Positions 28,301 to 36,755 of a stretch of 64,000 nt of DNA are shown piece by piece. The notes beneath the pieces were generated by a model. That model saw only the letters and a list, made by a program, of their open reading frames with translations. It did no database searches and was not told where the DNA came from. How positions within the stretch are numbered: the first letter of the stretch is position 1; each line of letters opens with the position of its first letter. Source of the DNA: Helicobacter pylori (lineage in GTDB: Bacteria; Campylobacterota; Campylobacteria; Campylobacterales; Helicobacteraceae); contig NZ_QBAW01000006.1 in the NCBI RefSeq assembly GCF_009689985.1, forward strand, positions 1 to 64,000. The letters run 5' to 3'. The position numbers were made by a program, and so were the translations under genes.

Positions 28301-31300
28301 ACCCCCCAATCACACTACCACTCCCTAGCGTATTTACTATCAAATTCCCTAATCCCCCGGCTTTATTAATGGATTGCACCGCCACTTCGCCCAAAATATT
28401 AGCGAGCCCGGCTTGATTGAAAACCTTATTGATGCCCTCTTGGCCTAGCATGCTAAAAATCCCATCGGTTTGCGAGCTTACGATATTAGCCTGGTTGAGA
28501 ATGAGCGAAGTTTGGCTGTTAAAAGTTACGCTAGCGCTCCCCCCAGTCCCCCATGCGTTCCCACTCCCTAAAGTGCCGGTAAGATAAATTTCTTTAGCGT
28601 TAAAAGTCGTGTCAATATAGCCCAAATCAGCCGAGCTGGACTCCAAAAGCTGCCCTAAATAAGTGCCTCTGAATTTTTGGCACACAATATCAGTATAATC
28701 GCAAGGTGTTTGATAGCCCAAGCCCCCAAAAACCACCGCACTATTGGTGTCTGTTTGCCCTATTTTAGTCGCTCCTATAATCAAAGCGCCGTTATTGAAA
28801 TTTTGCACCACCGAATTGTTTGCGTTATCAATAAACTCGTTAATGTTTTTCCAATCGCTAGGCGTGATGAGTTTGGTAAGCTGGTTTAGCGCATCGCCTT
28901 TTAAATCGCTCAAACTTGAAAGCGAAAAATCATTCCCTAATATCTTTTTGATTTCAGGGTAGAGTTTGAGCGCCATTTGGCCTAACGCTTTGATATTATT
29001 GAAATTATAGCCCTTGTTATAGATATGTAACGCGCTGATAGGGTTGCCTTGCGCGTTATAGGTTTGCGAGATGACAGAATATTCAGAGCTTAGATTGTTA
29101 TTTTTCGTGGTGTTGTTACTGCCACTGGCTTGATAGGATTGGTTGGGGTTATAATAGCCTTTCACGCTGCTCGTGAGATAAAACACGCCTTGTGCGTCAT
29201 CGCTATAAGAATACACGCCATTAGCGTTGTTATAGACTTTTTGGTAATTAAAGATTTCAGAGCCAATGTTATAGAGCGTGTTTTTAATGCCTGGGATTTG
29301 AGAGAGCGTAACGCTTAGTTGGTTGTCTTTAAAGCTCTCGGTGATTTTTAGGGCGTTATTAAGGGGGTTAGTGAAACTATAAGTTTGGTTTTTAGCGTCA
29401 TAAATCCCGTCATTGATACGCATGCCAAAGAAGCTGATACGCTCATACCAATTACTATTCATGCCCGCTTGAATGATGTTATACACACGATTTTTATTAT
29501 CGTTTAGATCGCTTAGTAAATCAATGTTAGCGATATTCAAACTCCCTTGATCGCCAAAAACAAGCTCGCTGTTTTTCAAATTCAGCACGCTACTGTTGTT
29601 AGGGTTTAAGAGGTTGCCTCCCAAACTTAAGGGCGCTTTAACATCAAGGGCTTGATGGAAAGTGATGGGGCTTTGAGAAAAAGCGTTATCATAGAAATTA
29701 AACGCCGTGTTAGAGGTGATAGCACTAGAGCCTTGAAAATCTAAAGAAGAGTTATTGCTTAAATTAAACTGCCCTCCTAAAGAGACCGCCCCCTTAAACA
29801 CGATAGAGGAATTACTCAAACTCGTAGTAATATTCGCTGAATTGAAATTAACCGCTCCGTTAAAATTAAGGTGAGAGCCATTACTCGCAATCAAGCTCGC
29901 ATAATCGTTGATCGTGGCGTTGTTGGAAACATTAATGGCGCTTTGGTTGAGGTTGAGCGAGCTGGTGTCGTTCACATTCAAATCGCCTTGAAGTTCTAAG
30001 GTTGAATGGTTGCTCGCATTGATAGAGGCGTTTTGAGAAAGATTGATCGCATTGGCTTGAATACTGCTTGTCCCCACTGAAACGCTTAAATTGGAATTGT
30101 CAAACGACACGCTATTAGCTGAAATTTGATACAAACCAGAGCTTAAATTCGTGCTGTTGGTGAAACTGATCGCATTAACGGCATTGAATTTAAAAACAGA
30201 TTGCGTTGTCCCCACATAGCCTCTAAAAGAGCTGTTAGAAAAATCCAGATTCAAAGCGTTGAAACTAAAATTGGGGTTGCCTTTATTTTGCGCGGTATCG
30301 TCTATAAAATAGGAGTTTTGAGCCTGAATGTTCGCGCTGTTAGAGATAAAATTCATAGACGAGCTTTGCGTGCCAGCGGCGCGGTTATACAAAGTCGCGT
30401 TCGTTAAAAGAATGCCTTGAAGCCCGTTAAAATTAAGGCTCGCGCCCCCACCGCTAGAAATGCGGTTCCCGCTTTCAATGCTGCCGGTGATGTAAATCTT
30501 TTGCGCTTCATAATGCCCTGTGATAAAGCCTATGCATTGCAAATTCCAGCAATGCCCGCTCGCATCATTACTCCCTGCTCCCTTATTGTCCCCAAAGCGA
30601 ATGATGGTGTTAGATTGCGGCGCATCGCTCGCATTTGTCCATATGCTTTTAGCCCCAAAAACGATCGCGCTGTTTTGCCCGGTGAATGTTTGAGAAAATT
30701 CCGCCTTAGTGAATAGAGTTTTCCCGCTCGCATAAAAATCAATGCTGTTGTCATAATAGTAAATGGTGTTGTTTGCATTCCCTAAATTATTGTTATAGCT
30801 ATTAGGCATGTAGGTCATAAAACCGAGAGCGTTTTGATAATATAAGTGATCCGATTTTTCCATATCCACATAATCAAACACCATGCCAACGCCCAAACGC
30901 CGGATAGAAATGCTGTTTTGTGAAAAAATCTCTTGGAAATTGTAGGTTTGGTTATTGAAAGAATACACCACATCATAGACGCCATTACCCGCGCTAGAGA
31001 CGAGTTTTTCACTGCTAGCCCCATGCCCTTGGTAGTTGATGAGCTGCCATAGATTTTTAGCAAAAGCGTTGTTGTATTCAATTTCTTTAGAAGAGCTTAC
31101 AAGGGTGATAGGGTTGCCATTTGTGATAGCTTCACCAATATTAATCACCGAATGAGCGTTAAAAGTAATTTTCCCATCGCCAAAAGACAAAGGAGCGTTC
31201 AGGTTTTTTAAAGTGATGTTGTTTAAAGTAACCTGCCCTTTCACGCTCGTATTCGTAGGGCTATTAAAAACCACATTATCAAAGGTTGCATTCCCTGAAA

Positions 31301-34043
31301 TATTAACAGAGCCGGTATTATTAAAATTAGCGGTATTTTGAGAGCCATCACTAGAGTTCCCAAAAACAGCGTTCCCGGCGATTTGCAAATTTGAATTAGC
31401 GTTAGTGAAATCCCCCACAAACGAAGTGGTTGCGTTAGAATTATTGAAATTAAAAGAAGCACTGTTGTTAAAGTTAGCGTTATTGAACGAAGCGTTTTTT
31501 GCGCTAATCTCAAACGAACCGCTATTGAACTGGTTGTTATTTGAAAAATTCAAGCTATCGCCACTGAATTGGTAACTCCCTCCATTAAAGTTGGTGTTTT
31601 CAAAAGTCGCTTGCCCTGCATTGAAAATGAATTTCCCGTCTTTGGCTTGGTTAGTGAAAGTTGCGCCATACACGGAAAGTTTGCCGTTAGAATTTAAACC
31701 CTTCAAATTCTGCGAATTGTCCATGCTTTGCGTGGAAAAAGTCATAGAGCTTGAATAAATCCCGGCGTTATGTTGCGTGATAGTAGCGTTAGCGATATTG
31801 ATGCTATCTACCCCATTAAAGACCAGATTGGCTGCCCCACCGGTGCCTATACGATTACCAGAACGCAGATTCGCTGTGATATATACATGATAGGCGCTAT
31901 AAGTGCCATTAGTCGTGCCTGTGCATTGGTAATAGGGCCAAGGCCCGCAATGCCCATTAAGAGCGCTCCCTGAAGTATCCCCAAAAGACACCGTGCCGCT
32001 AGAAGAAACGCTATTTCCAGTCCATGTTGAGTTATACCCAATCACCAAATTACTACCACTAGCGCTAAAAGTTTGTTTAAACGAGTTAGTGTAGCTCCCC
32101 CATATTTGAACGCTCGGCAAGTAATAAGTCCCGCTCTCTGTAAAATTTTGGGATTTAGGGATGTAATATTTATGGTCATACCAAGGCATGTTAGAATTAA
32201 TATAATTTGAAGCGGATAAGTCAAATTTGGAGCCGTTAATGACAGGGGGTGGCGTGTAAGTCCCGCTCTCTAAAGCTTGGATAATAATGGAATTAGGGCC
32301 AAAAGTTTCTTGCAGTTTGTAGATAGTATCCCCTATTTTGTAGCCCACTTGATAGACTTGCGTAGAGTTTGTAGAGGATTTAGGGGGCGAAGAGTCAGTA
32401 TTTTTAGATGTTGCAGCACTTTCACTCAAAAGCTGTCCGGTAACCCCATTGTAAGTGATCATATCCCACAAACCTTGAACGAAACTTTGCGGTTTTGAAG
32501 AGCTTTCGTTCGTTTTTAAGGCGTTTGTCAAACCATTGATTGCATGGTTTAAAAGACCGCTATAAGTGATCCCACCGCTAGAATTTAAAATCGTTACACT
32601 CTTCTCACTGCCTAAACTTGTGAGGTTGAAAGTCGTCCCTTGAGTGAGAGTGATTGTAGAACTCCCAAAATCAAGGGTTGATCCATTGTTCAAATCATTT
32701 TTACCGCTTAAAGTAACGCTACCACTAATGGTCATGTTGTTTGTATTAATAGAAGTATTGAATGTCGTGTTGTTAAAACTCGCACCCTCATTAATGGTGA
32801 TTTTACCGGTATTGTTAAAATTAGCGTTATCAAAGGAAGCGTTTTGGATCGTTAGTTGGTGGTTTGAATTGTTAAAGGCTTGCTGAAAGTTCACAAAGCC
32901 CTTAAGAGTGGTAGTGCTGCCGCTAAAAGAGCTGTTTTGAATTTGGGGGTGCTGAGCGTTATTCGTTGGATTAGTTTGGTTATTAAAAGTAAAAGTCCCC
33001 CCATTAAAGGAGCTGTTTTGGAAAGTGGCTTGATTGTTAAAAATATAAGTAGCGTTGTTGAAATTCGCGCCATTAAAAGAGCTTGTGCCTTTAAAATTAA
33101 AACTACCGCTATTAAAGGCGGTGTTATTAGTAGCGCTAAATCCTTTATTAAAAGTGAATGCCCCCCCATTCCATTTCGCCCCGCTAAAAGTAGCGTTCTC
33201 TTCAAAAGTGAAACTGCCGCTTGCATTGCTAAAGGTCGTGTTAGTAGCGTTAGTCGTCCCTTTAAAAGAATAGCTAGGCCCAGAAGTGGAGCAATTAGCC
33301 CCACTGCCAACTTTAGCTAAAGAACTGCAAGTATCCCCACTTAAAGAAACCGAATTAATGGTAATGGTGCTGTTGGCATTGCCTATATTCACTTGCGAAG
33401 TTTTATACGCGCTGATATTGGAATTGATAGTAACCTTATTGGCGTTCAAGTTTAAAGTGGCTATTCCCGTGTGCGTGCCAGCTCCCGATCCCACACGATT
33501 GCCCACTTCTACGCTGTTATTCACATTGATAGTCCCAGCGCTAAAAGTAACATTAGTATGCCCATTAGGATACCAAGAAGTGAAGCTATTCCCACTACTC
33601 GCACCTAGATTAAAGGTAGCGTTACTGCCTAATTCAATATTTAAATTCCCCCCATTATATTCCCCTCCGGTGTAGTTATACAGACCGCTTAAAAAATAAG
33701 TGCCGTTATCATTTTTTAAATTGGCTGTGATGTCTTGGTTGTTTTGAGTGTGGTAGTAATTAGCCGCATTACCCCCTGCCCAAGTTTTTGTGATGAGTTG
33801 GTTTCCTGTGTATTGTTGTGTTTTTTCCTCCCATTTGTCGCAACTCCATAGAGCATACCATGGATGATGCACGCATACCCTTTGGCTTTTTTCCCCCCAA
33901 CTAAGCCCCAAAATATCCGTTCCATCTGCATACACCCCACTAGCAAACCCACCGATGAGTAAAGGCATAAGCCATAAAGGACGCTTTAAGATTGTTTTTT
34001 GCTTGCGTGTTATCTTTTTTGGTTTCTTTTTAAACTTTTTCAT
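25323..34043 (-). CDS. imaA: VacA-like giant autotransporter ImaA
   Basis: 2906 residues. The N-terminus is long and basic (KKFKKKPKKITRKQKTILKR), followed by a hydrophobic segment WLMPLLIGGFASGVYADG, an extended signal peptide of the autotransporter type. A huge passenger of Asn/Ser-rich beta-helical repeats follows (NNTTFNNASFNF-type). The C-terminal ~270 residues form the autotransporter beta-barrel, ending in the terminal Phe of GMRVAF. Cys residues occur mainly as spaced pairs. The orthologue HP0289 is established as ImaA, an acid-regulated (ArsRS) outer-membrane protein that dampens gastric inflammation; it shares the VacA family fold but not vacuolating activity. The reading frame is intact. 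Confidence 0.93.
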   Translation of the reverse strand: MKKFKKKPKKITRKQKTILKRPLWLMPLLIGGFASGVYADGTDILGLSWGEKSQRVCVHHPWYALWSCDKWEEKTQQYTGNQLITKTWAGGNAANYYHTQNNQDITANLKNDNGTYFLSGLYNYTGGEYNGGNLNIELGSNATFNLGASSGNSFTSWYPNGHTNVTFSAGTINVNNSVEVGNRVGSGAGTHTGIATLNLNANKVTINSNISAYKTSQVNIGNANSTITINSVSLSGDTCSSLAKVGSGANCSTSGPSYSFKGTTNATNTTFSNASGSFTFEENATFSGAKWNGGAFTFNKGFSATNNTAFNSGSFNFKGTSSFNGANFNNATYIFNNQATFQNSSFNGGTFTFNNQTNPTNNAQHPQIQNSSFSGSTTTLKGFVNFQQAFNNSNHQLTIQNASFDNANFNNTGKITINEGASFNNTTFNTSINTNNMTISGSVTLSGKNDLNNGSTLDFGSSTITLTQGTTFNLTSLGSEKSVTILNSSGGITYSGLLNHAINGLTNALKTNESSSKPQSFVQGLWDMITYNGVTGQLLSESAATSKNTDSSPPKSSTNSTQVYQVGYKIGDTIYKLQETFGPNSIIIQALESGTYTPPPVINGSKFDLSASNYINSNMPWYDHKYYIPKSQNFTESGTYYLPSVQIWGSYTNSFKQTFSASGSNLVIGYNSTWTGNSVSSSGTVSFGDTSGSALNGHCGPWPYYQCTGTTNGTYSAYHVYITANLRSGNRIGTGGAANLVFNGVDSINIANATITQHNAGIYSSSMTFSTQSMDNSQNLKGLNSNGKLSVYGATFTNQAKDGKFIFNAGQATFENTNFNGGSYQFSGDSLNFSNNNQFNSGSFEISAKNASFNNANFNNSASFNFNNSNATTSFVGDFTNANSNLQIAGNAVFGNSSDGSQNTANFNNTGSVNISGNATFDNVVFNSPTNTSVKGQVTLNNITLKNLNAPLSFGDGKITFNAHSVINIGEAITNGNPITLVSSSKEIEYNNAFAKNLWQLINYQGHGASSEKLVSSAGNGVYDVVYSFNNQTYNFQEIFSQNSISIRRLGVGMVFDYVDMEKSDHLYYQNALGFMTYMPNSYNNNLGNANNTIYYYDNSIDFYASGKTLFTKAEFSQTFTGQNSAIVFGAKSIWTNASDAPQSNTIIRFGDNKGAGSNDASGHCWNLQCIGFITGHYEAQKIYITGSIESGNRISSGGGASLNFNGLQGILLTNATLYNRAAGTQSSSMNFISNSANIQAQNSYFIDDTAQNKGNPNFSFNALNLDFSNSSFRGYVGTTQSVFKFNAVNAISFTNSTNLSSGLYQISANSVSFDNSNLSVSVGTSSIQANAINLSQNASINASNHSTLELQGDLNVNDTSSLNLNQSAINVSNNATINDYASLIASNGSHLNFNGAVNFNSANITTSLSNSSIVFKGAVSLGGQFNLSNNSSLDFQGSSAITSNTAFNFYDNAFSQSPITFHQALDVKAPLSLGGNLLNPNNSSVLNLKNSELVFGDQGSLNIANIDLLSDLNDNKNRVYNIIQAGMNSNWYERISFFGMRINDGIYDAKNQTYSFTNPLNNALKITESFKDNQLSVTLSQIPGIKNTLYNIGSEIFNYQKVYNNANGVYSYSDDAQGVFYLTSSVKGYYNPNQSYQASGSNNTTKNNNLSSEYSVISQTYNAQGNPISALHIYNKGYNFNNIKALGQMALKLYPEIKKILGNDFSLSSLSDLKGDALNQLTKLITPSDWKNINEFIDNANNSVVQNFNNGALIIGATKIGQTDTNSAVVFGGLGYQTPCDYTDIVCQKFRGTYLGQLLESSSADLGYIDTTFNAKEIYLTGTLGSGNAWGTGGSASVTFNSQTSLILNQANIVSSQTDGIFSMLGQEGINKVFNQAGLANILGEVAVQSINKAGGLGNLIVNTLGSGSVIGGYLTPEQKNQTLSQLLGQNNFDNLMNDSGLNTAIKDLIRQKLGFWTGLVGGLAGLGGIDLQNPEKLIGSMSINDLLSKKGLFNQITGFISANDIGQVISVVLQDIVKPSEALQNDVVALGKQMIGEFLGQDTLNSLESLLQNQQIKSVLDKVLAAKGLGSIYEQGLGDLIPSLGKKGLFAPYGLSQVWQKGDFNFNAQGNVFVQNSTFSNANGGTLSFNAGNSLIFAGNNHIAFTNHFGTLNLLSNQVSNINITTLDASNGLKINAGSNNVSVSQGDLFINASCAQQSDPTTANATNPCALSTQSANGASSNNASNNAPIALNNNDESLMVTANDFNFSGNIYANGVVDFSKIKGSTNVKNLYLYNNAQFQANNLTISNQAVLEKNASFVTNNLNIQGAFNNNATQKIEVLQNLVIASNASLSTGIYGLEVGGALNNLGTIHFNLENSQTPVNPLIQAEGIINLNTTQTPFINVNNSMADNTTYTLLKSSRYIDYNINPNSLQSYLKLYTLININGNHIEEKNGVLTYLGQRVLLQDKGLLLSVALPNSNNASQNNILSLSVLHDQIKMSYGNKIMDFTPPTLQDYIAGIQGQSALNQIEAIGGNNAIKWLSILMMETKENPLFAPIYLENHSLNEILGVTKDLQNTASLISNPNFRDNATNLLELAGYTQQTSRLTKLSDFRAREGESDFSNRLLELKNKRFSDPNPSEVFVKYSQLSKHPNNLWVQGVGGASFISGGNGTLYGLNVGYDRLVKNVILGGYVAYGYSGFNGNIMHSLGNNVDVGMYTRAFLKRNEFTLSANETYGGNATSINSSNPLLSVLNQRYNYNTWTTSVNGNYGYDFMFKQKSVVLKPQVGVSYHFIGLSGMKGKMNDAAYKQFLMHSNPSNESVLTLNMGLESRKYFGQNSYYFVTARLGRDLLINSKGDNVVRFVGGNTLLYRKGEVFNTFASVITGGEMHLWRLMYVNAGVGLKMGLQYQDINITGNVGMRVAF

Positions 34044-34095
34044 TAAATGCTACTTTCTTTTTCTCTAAATAGTAACTAAAAACTCTCTCCTTTAA

Positions 34096-34569
34096 TCAAA
34101 CCGCATTTTTTCCAAGCAAACGCCAAAAAAACAAAGCGCACACCAGCACAAACAATTCCTTAAACAGCCATTCGCTTTGAGCGTGCGAGCGGGCAAATTC
34201 AGCGCTTTGAAGCGCGGCTTCACCCACTTTTTGAGCGTTTAAAATATAAGGCGTGTAATAAAAAACAAAGAGCAAACACAACGCTCCTATCGCCACGCCA
34301 AGGATCAAATACACTAACGATCTTTTATAATAAATAAACGAAATGATTTCATAAAGTAACACCACAAAACCGATCGCGCCTAAAAGATAATTGAAACGCA
34401 CAAAGATTTGCGCCATGAGTTTCCCGCTTTCAAAGGGAGTTAGATTCAATTCAGGTAAAATGCTTGAAGCTTTGAAAACAATGGGTGCGACTATCGCTCC
34501 TAGAATGATCAAAGAGCCGCCCAAAATACCTAAAAGAAGCAAATACACCCCTAAACCAAATTTTTTCAT
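34096..34569 (-). CDS. DUF4149 (TMEM205-like) membrane protein
   Basis: 157 residues with four hydrophobic segments (GVYLLLLGILGGSLIILGAIVAP, LLGAIGFVVLLYEII, YLILGVAIGALCLLFVFYYTPY, LFVLVCALFFWRLL). This layout and the N-terminal GxxxGSLIxxGAIVAPxVF agree with DUF4149. Function unknown. It follows the BioV-like gene by 12 bases and precedes imaA by about 50. Confidence 0.75.
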   Translation of the reverse strand: MKKFGLGVYLLLLGILGGSLIILGAIVAPIVFKASSILPELNLTPFESGKLMAQIFVRFNYLLGAIGFVVLLYEIISFIYYKRSLVYLILGVAIGALCLLFVFYYTPYILNAQKVGEAALQSAEFARSHAQSEWLFKELFVLVCALFFWRLLGKNAV

Positions 34570-34581
34570 CTTCCACCTTTT

Positions 34582-35106
34582 TTAAGATTTTTGCAACAAA
34601 TGGTTGCAATCCTTAAACTGCCACACTTGAACTAAAGGCATAAAAAATTCTAAAAGGGCTTGAATGTCAGTGATCCTATCTTTTAAACCGATAAACACTT
34701 CAATCTTCACGCCTTTTTCTAATAAAAATCTAATTATACGATCACTATACTTGTAATCCAATAAAAATTCTAATTCTTCTAAAGAACCCATTTTTTTAAA
34801 ACGCTCCAATTGGGCGTTCAAGCCCACGGCTTGATAAAAGTTGTCCATGTAATTTTGCGGATCTTTTTGAAATGAAGAAAGTTGTAAGCGTTTGAACGCC
34901 AAACTCTTATGCGCTAGCATGCAAGGCGAAAACAATAACAAAGAATTGATGCGCCGCTGTTGTAAGATTTCATTATAGGCGTATTCTATCGCTTTAATCG
35001 CTCCCATAGAAAAGCCTGACACATCATAAGCCCCTTTTAAAAGCCACTCTTCAAACAAAACGCTTTCATTAACAAACCCAAAACCACTAAAAAAACGCAT
35101 TTTCAC
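34582..35106 (-). CDS. bioV: BioV-like pimeloyl-ACP methyl ester esterase
   Basis: 174 residues, a small alpha/beta hydrolase. Catalytic Ser33 in GFSMGA, Asp143 in GLKDRITD and His169 in CNHLLQ fit a Ser-Asp-His triad. I recall that Helicobacter uses BioV, a short esterase unrelated in sequence to BioH, to free pimeloyl-ACP for biotin synthesis, and length and context match that family, though I could not check it by search. The start is GTG at 35106, overlapping the FtsH-like gene stop as GTGA; ATG 35100 is an alternative. Confidence 0.68.
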   Translation of the reverse strand: MKMRFFSGFGFVNESVLFEEWLLKGAYDVSGFSMGAIKAIEYAYNEILQQRRINSLLLFSPCMLAHKSLAFKRLQLSSFQKDPQNYMDNFYQAVGLNAQLERFKKMGSLEELEFLLDYKYSDRIIRFLLEKGVKIEVFIGLKDRITDIQALLEFFMPLVQVWQFKDCNHLLQKS

Positions 35107-36755
35107 CCGTTCAATAAATCATACAAATGAGAATGTTCTAAATATTCTTGCTCTAATAACAGAGTGCTCAACCGCTTACAAGCTGCAATTTGAGGCTTTA
35201 AAAACTCCAATTGCTCTTCATAAAGAACGCTTAAAGACTCTTTTGTGGGGGTTAAAAGAAGCTCACTAGCCATAAATTCATTCAAAAATTTCGCTTTTTG
35301 CAAGTCTTGTTTAGACAAACTATAACGCTCCTTATAGAGCAACTCTAAAACAATCGTCCCGCTCAAATACACTTTAATGCAATTTTTAATCTCGCTCTCG
35401 CTATGGATTTTATTTTCATTAAAAGCGATAAATTCCCCTAATAATGGCACTTTATCAAATTCAATTTCTAACCAATACGCGCTTAAGGCTTTCGCGCTTT
35501 GATAGAGAGCGACTAATTCTTTTTGGTTTTCGTCTAAGGTTTGGGGCTTTTTCTTGCCGTAAGCGATCTTGTCTTTCACTTCTAAAATGTCGCTCTCAGT
35601 GATTTCGTTTCGTTGGTGTTTTAGGGCGTTTAGAGCGCTTTCGTTGACTAAAGTCGCTAACATCGCCCCGCTAAAACCCACGCAAATTTTAGCAATCTTA
35701 AGATAGTCTAGTGCATGCTTTTTATTTTCTAAAAGCTTTTCTAAAATGCTCTGCCTTTCTAGTAAATCCGGTAAAGAAATGAAAATACGCCGATCAAATC
35801 GTTTGCTCCTTAATAGCGCTTCATCCATCACCTCCATTTGGTTAGTCGCTCCTATCACCACCACCTCATCGTTTTGCAAAAACCCATCCATTTCGGTTAA
35901 AAGCTGATTGAGCGTGGCCTCTCTTTCATCGCTCCTATGCCCTCCCCTAGCCTTACCCAAAGCGTCAATTTCATCAATAAAAATAATAGAGGGGGCATGC
36001 CTTTTAGCATGCATGAAAAGTTCATGCACTTTTTTAGCCCCAGCCCCTACATAAATTTGAGAAAACGCGCTCCCGCTTTCATAAAAAAACGGCACTCTGG
36101 CTTCACTCGCTAAAGCTTTAGCGATCATGGTTTTCCCCACTCCAGGAGGCCCGATTAAAAGCACGCCTTTAGGGAGAAAAATCCCTAAATCCTGGTATTT
36201 TTTAGGGTTTTTTAAATAATCTATCACTTCTAGTAATTCTTCTTTGACTTCATCCACCCCTGCAATGTCTTCAAAACGCACCCCTAGTGCATCGTATCGT
36301 TGGAATGCATTTTCTAATTCGTTTTTAGTCGCGCTCTCTAAACTCATTTTAGTATCCAATCGTTTAGGCAAGCGCCAAAAGATCCCAAAAAGCATGCTAG
36401 AAATGAAAAAAAGCAACGCTAAATTCATTTTAGAACCCTTGCTTAAATTTTCTCGTCTTTCTATGGGCATGCTTTCTGGGATTTTATAGGCTCTTAAAAA
36501 GGCTTCTTTGTTGGTTTTATAAAGACCCTTGTTAGCATAAAAATAATTTTCATCTTCTGTTAGAGTTTGCTTCGGGTGAGATTGGATCACATAAAAAAAG
36601 TCCTTACTGGATATGAGCCTAGAAACATCGCTCAAGACTAAAAAAAGAAGCAAGCAAAAAGTAAGGATCAAAAACCCTAACGCCAAAACAAGCGAGCGGT
36701 TTTTGATGCGTTTAAAGGGAGCGATGAGGTTTTCTAAATTTTTAGAAAACGGCAT
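35103..36755 (-). CDS. FtsH-like membrane AAA protein lacking the protease motif
   Basis: 550 residues from ATG 36755 (AAGGAG upstream). Two membrane helices at the N-terminus and an AAA module: Walker A GPPGVGKT (about 202-209), Walker B IIFIDEIDAL, second region of homology and sensor residues (GHRSDEREATLNQLLTEMDGF, RFDRRIFI). Where FtsH has HEAGH, this protein reads YQSAK (about 418-422), so all three zinc/catalytic residues are lost. It is likely an ATP-driven unfoldase or assembly factor, not a protease. A separate genuine FtsH exists in H. pylori. The gene overlaps mtaB by 14 bases. Confidence 0.85.
   Translation of the reverse strand: MPFSKNLENLIAPFKRIKNRSLVLALGFLILTFCLLLFLVLSDVSRLISSKDFFYVIQSHPKQTLTEDENYFYANKGLYKTNKEAFLRAYKIPESMPIERRENLSKGSKMNLALLFFISSMLFGIFWRLPKRLDTKMSLESATKNELENAFQRYDALGVRFEDIAGVDEVKEELLEVIDYLKNPKKYQDLGIFLPKGVLLIGPPGVGKTMIAKALASEARVPFFYESGSAFSQIYVGAGAKKVHELFMHAKRHAPSIIFIDEIDALGKARGGHRSDEREATLNQLLTEMDGFLQNDEVVVIGATNQMEVMDEALLRSKRFDRRIFISLPDLLERQSILEKLLENKKHALDYLKIAKICVGFSGAMLATLVNESALNALKHQRNEITESDILEVKDKIAYGKKKPQTLDENQKELVALYQSAKALSAYWLEIEFDKVPLLGEFIAFNENKIHSESEIKNCIKVYLSGTIVLELLYKERYSLSKQDLQKAKFLNEFMASELLLTPTKESLSVLYEEQLEFLKPQIAACKRLSTLLLEQEYLEHSHLYDLLNG

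Noticed and set aside
30201..33675. Long plus-strand ORFs antisense to imaA (e.g. 32880-33320)
   Set aside because: Shadow frames of the Asn/Thr-rich repeats; no ribosome binding sites.
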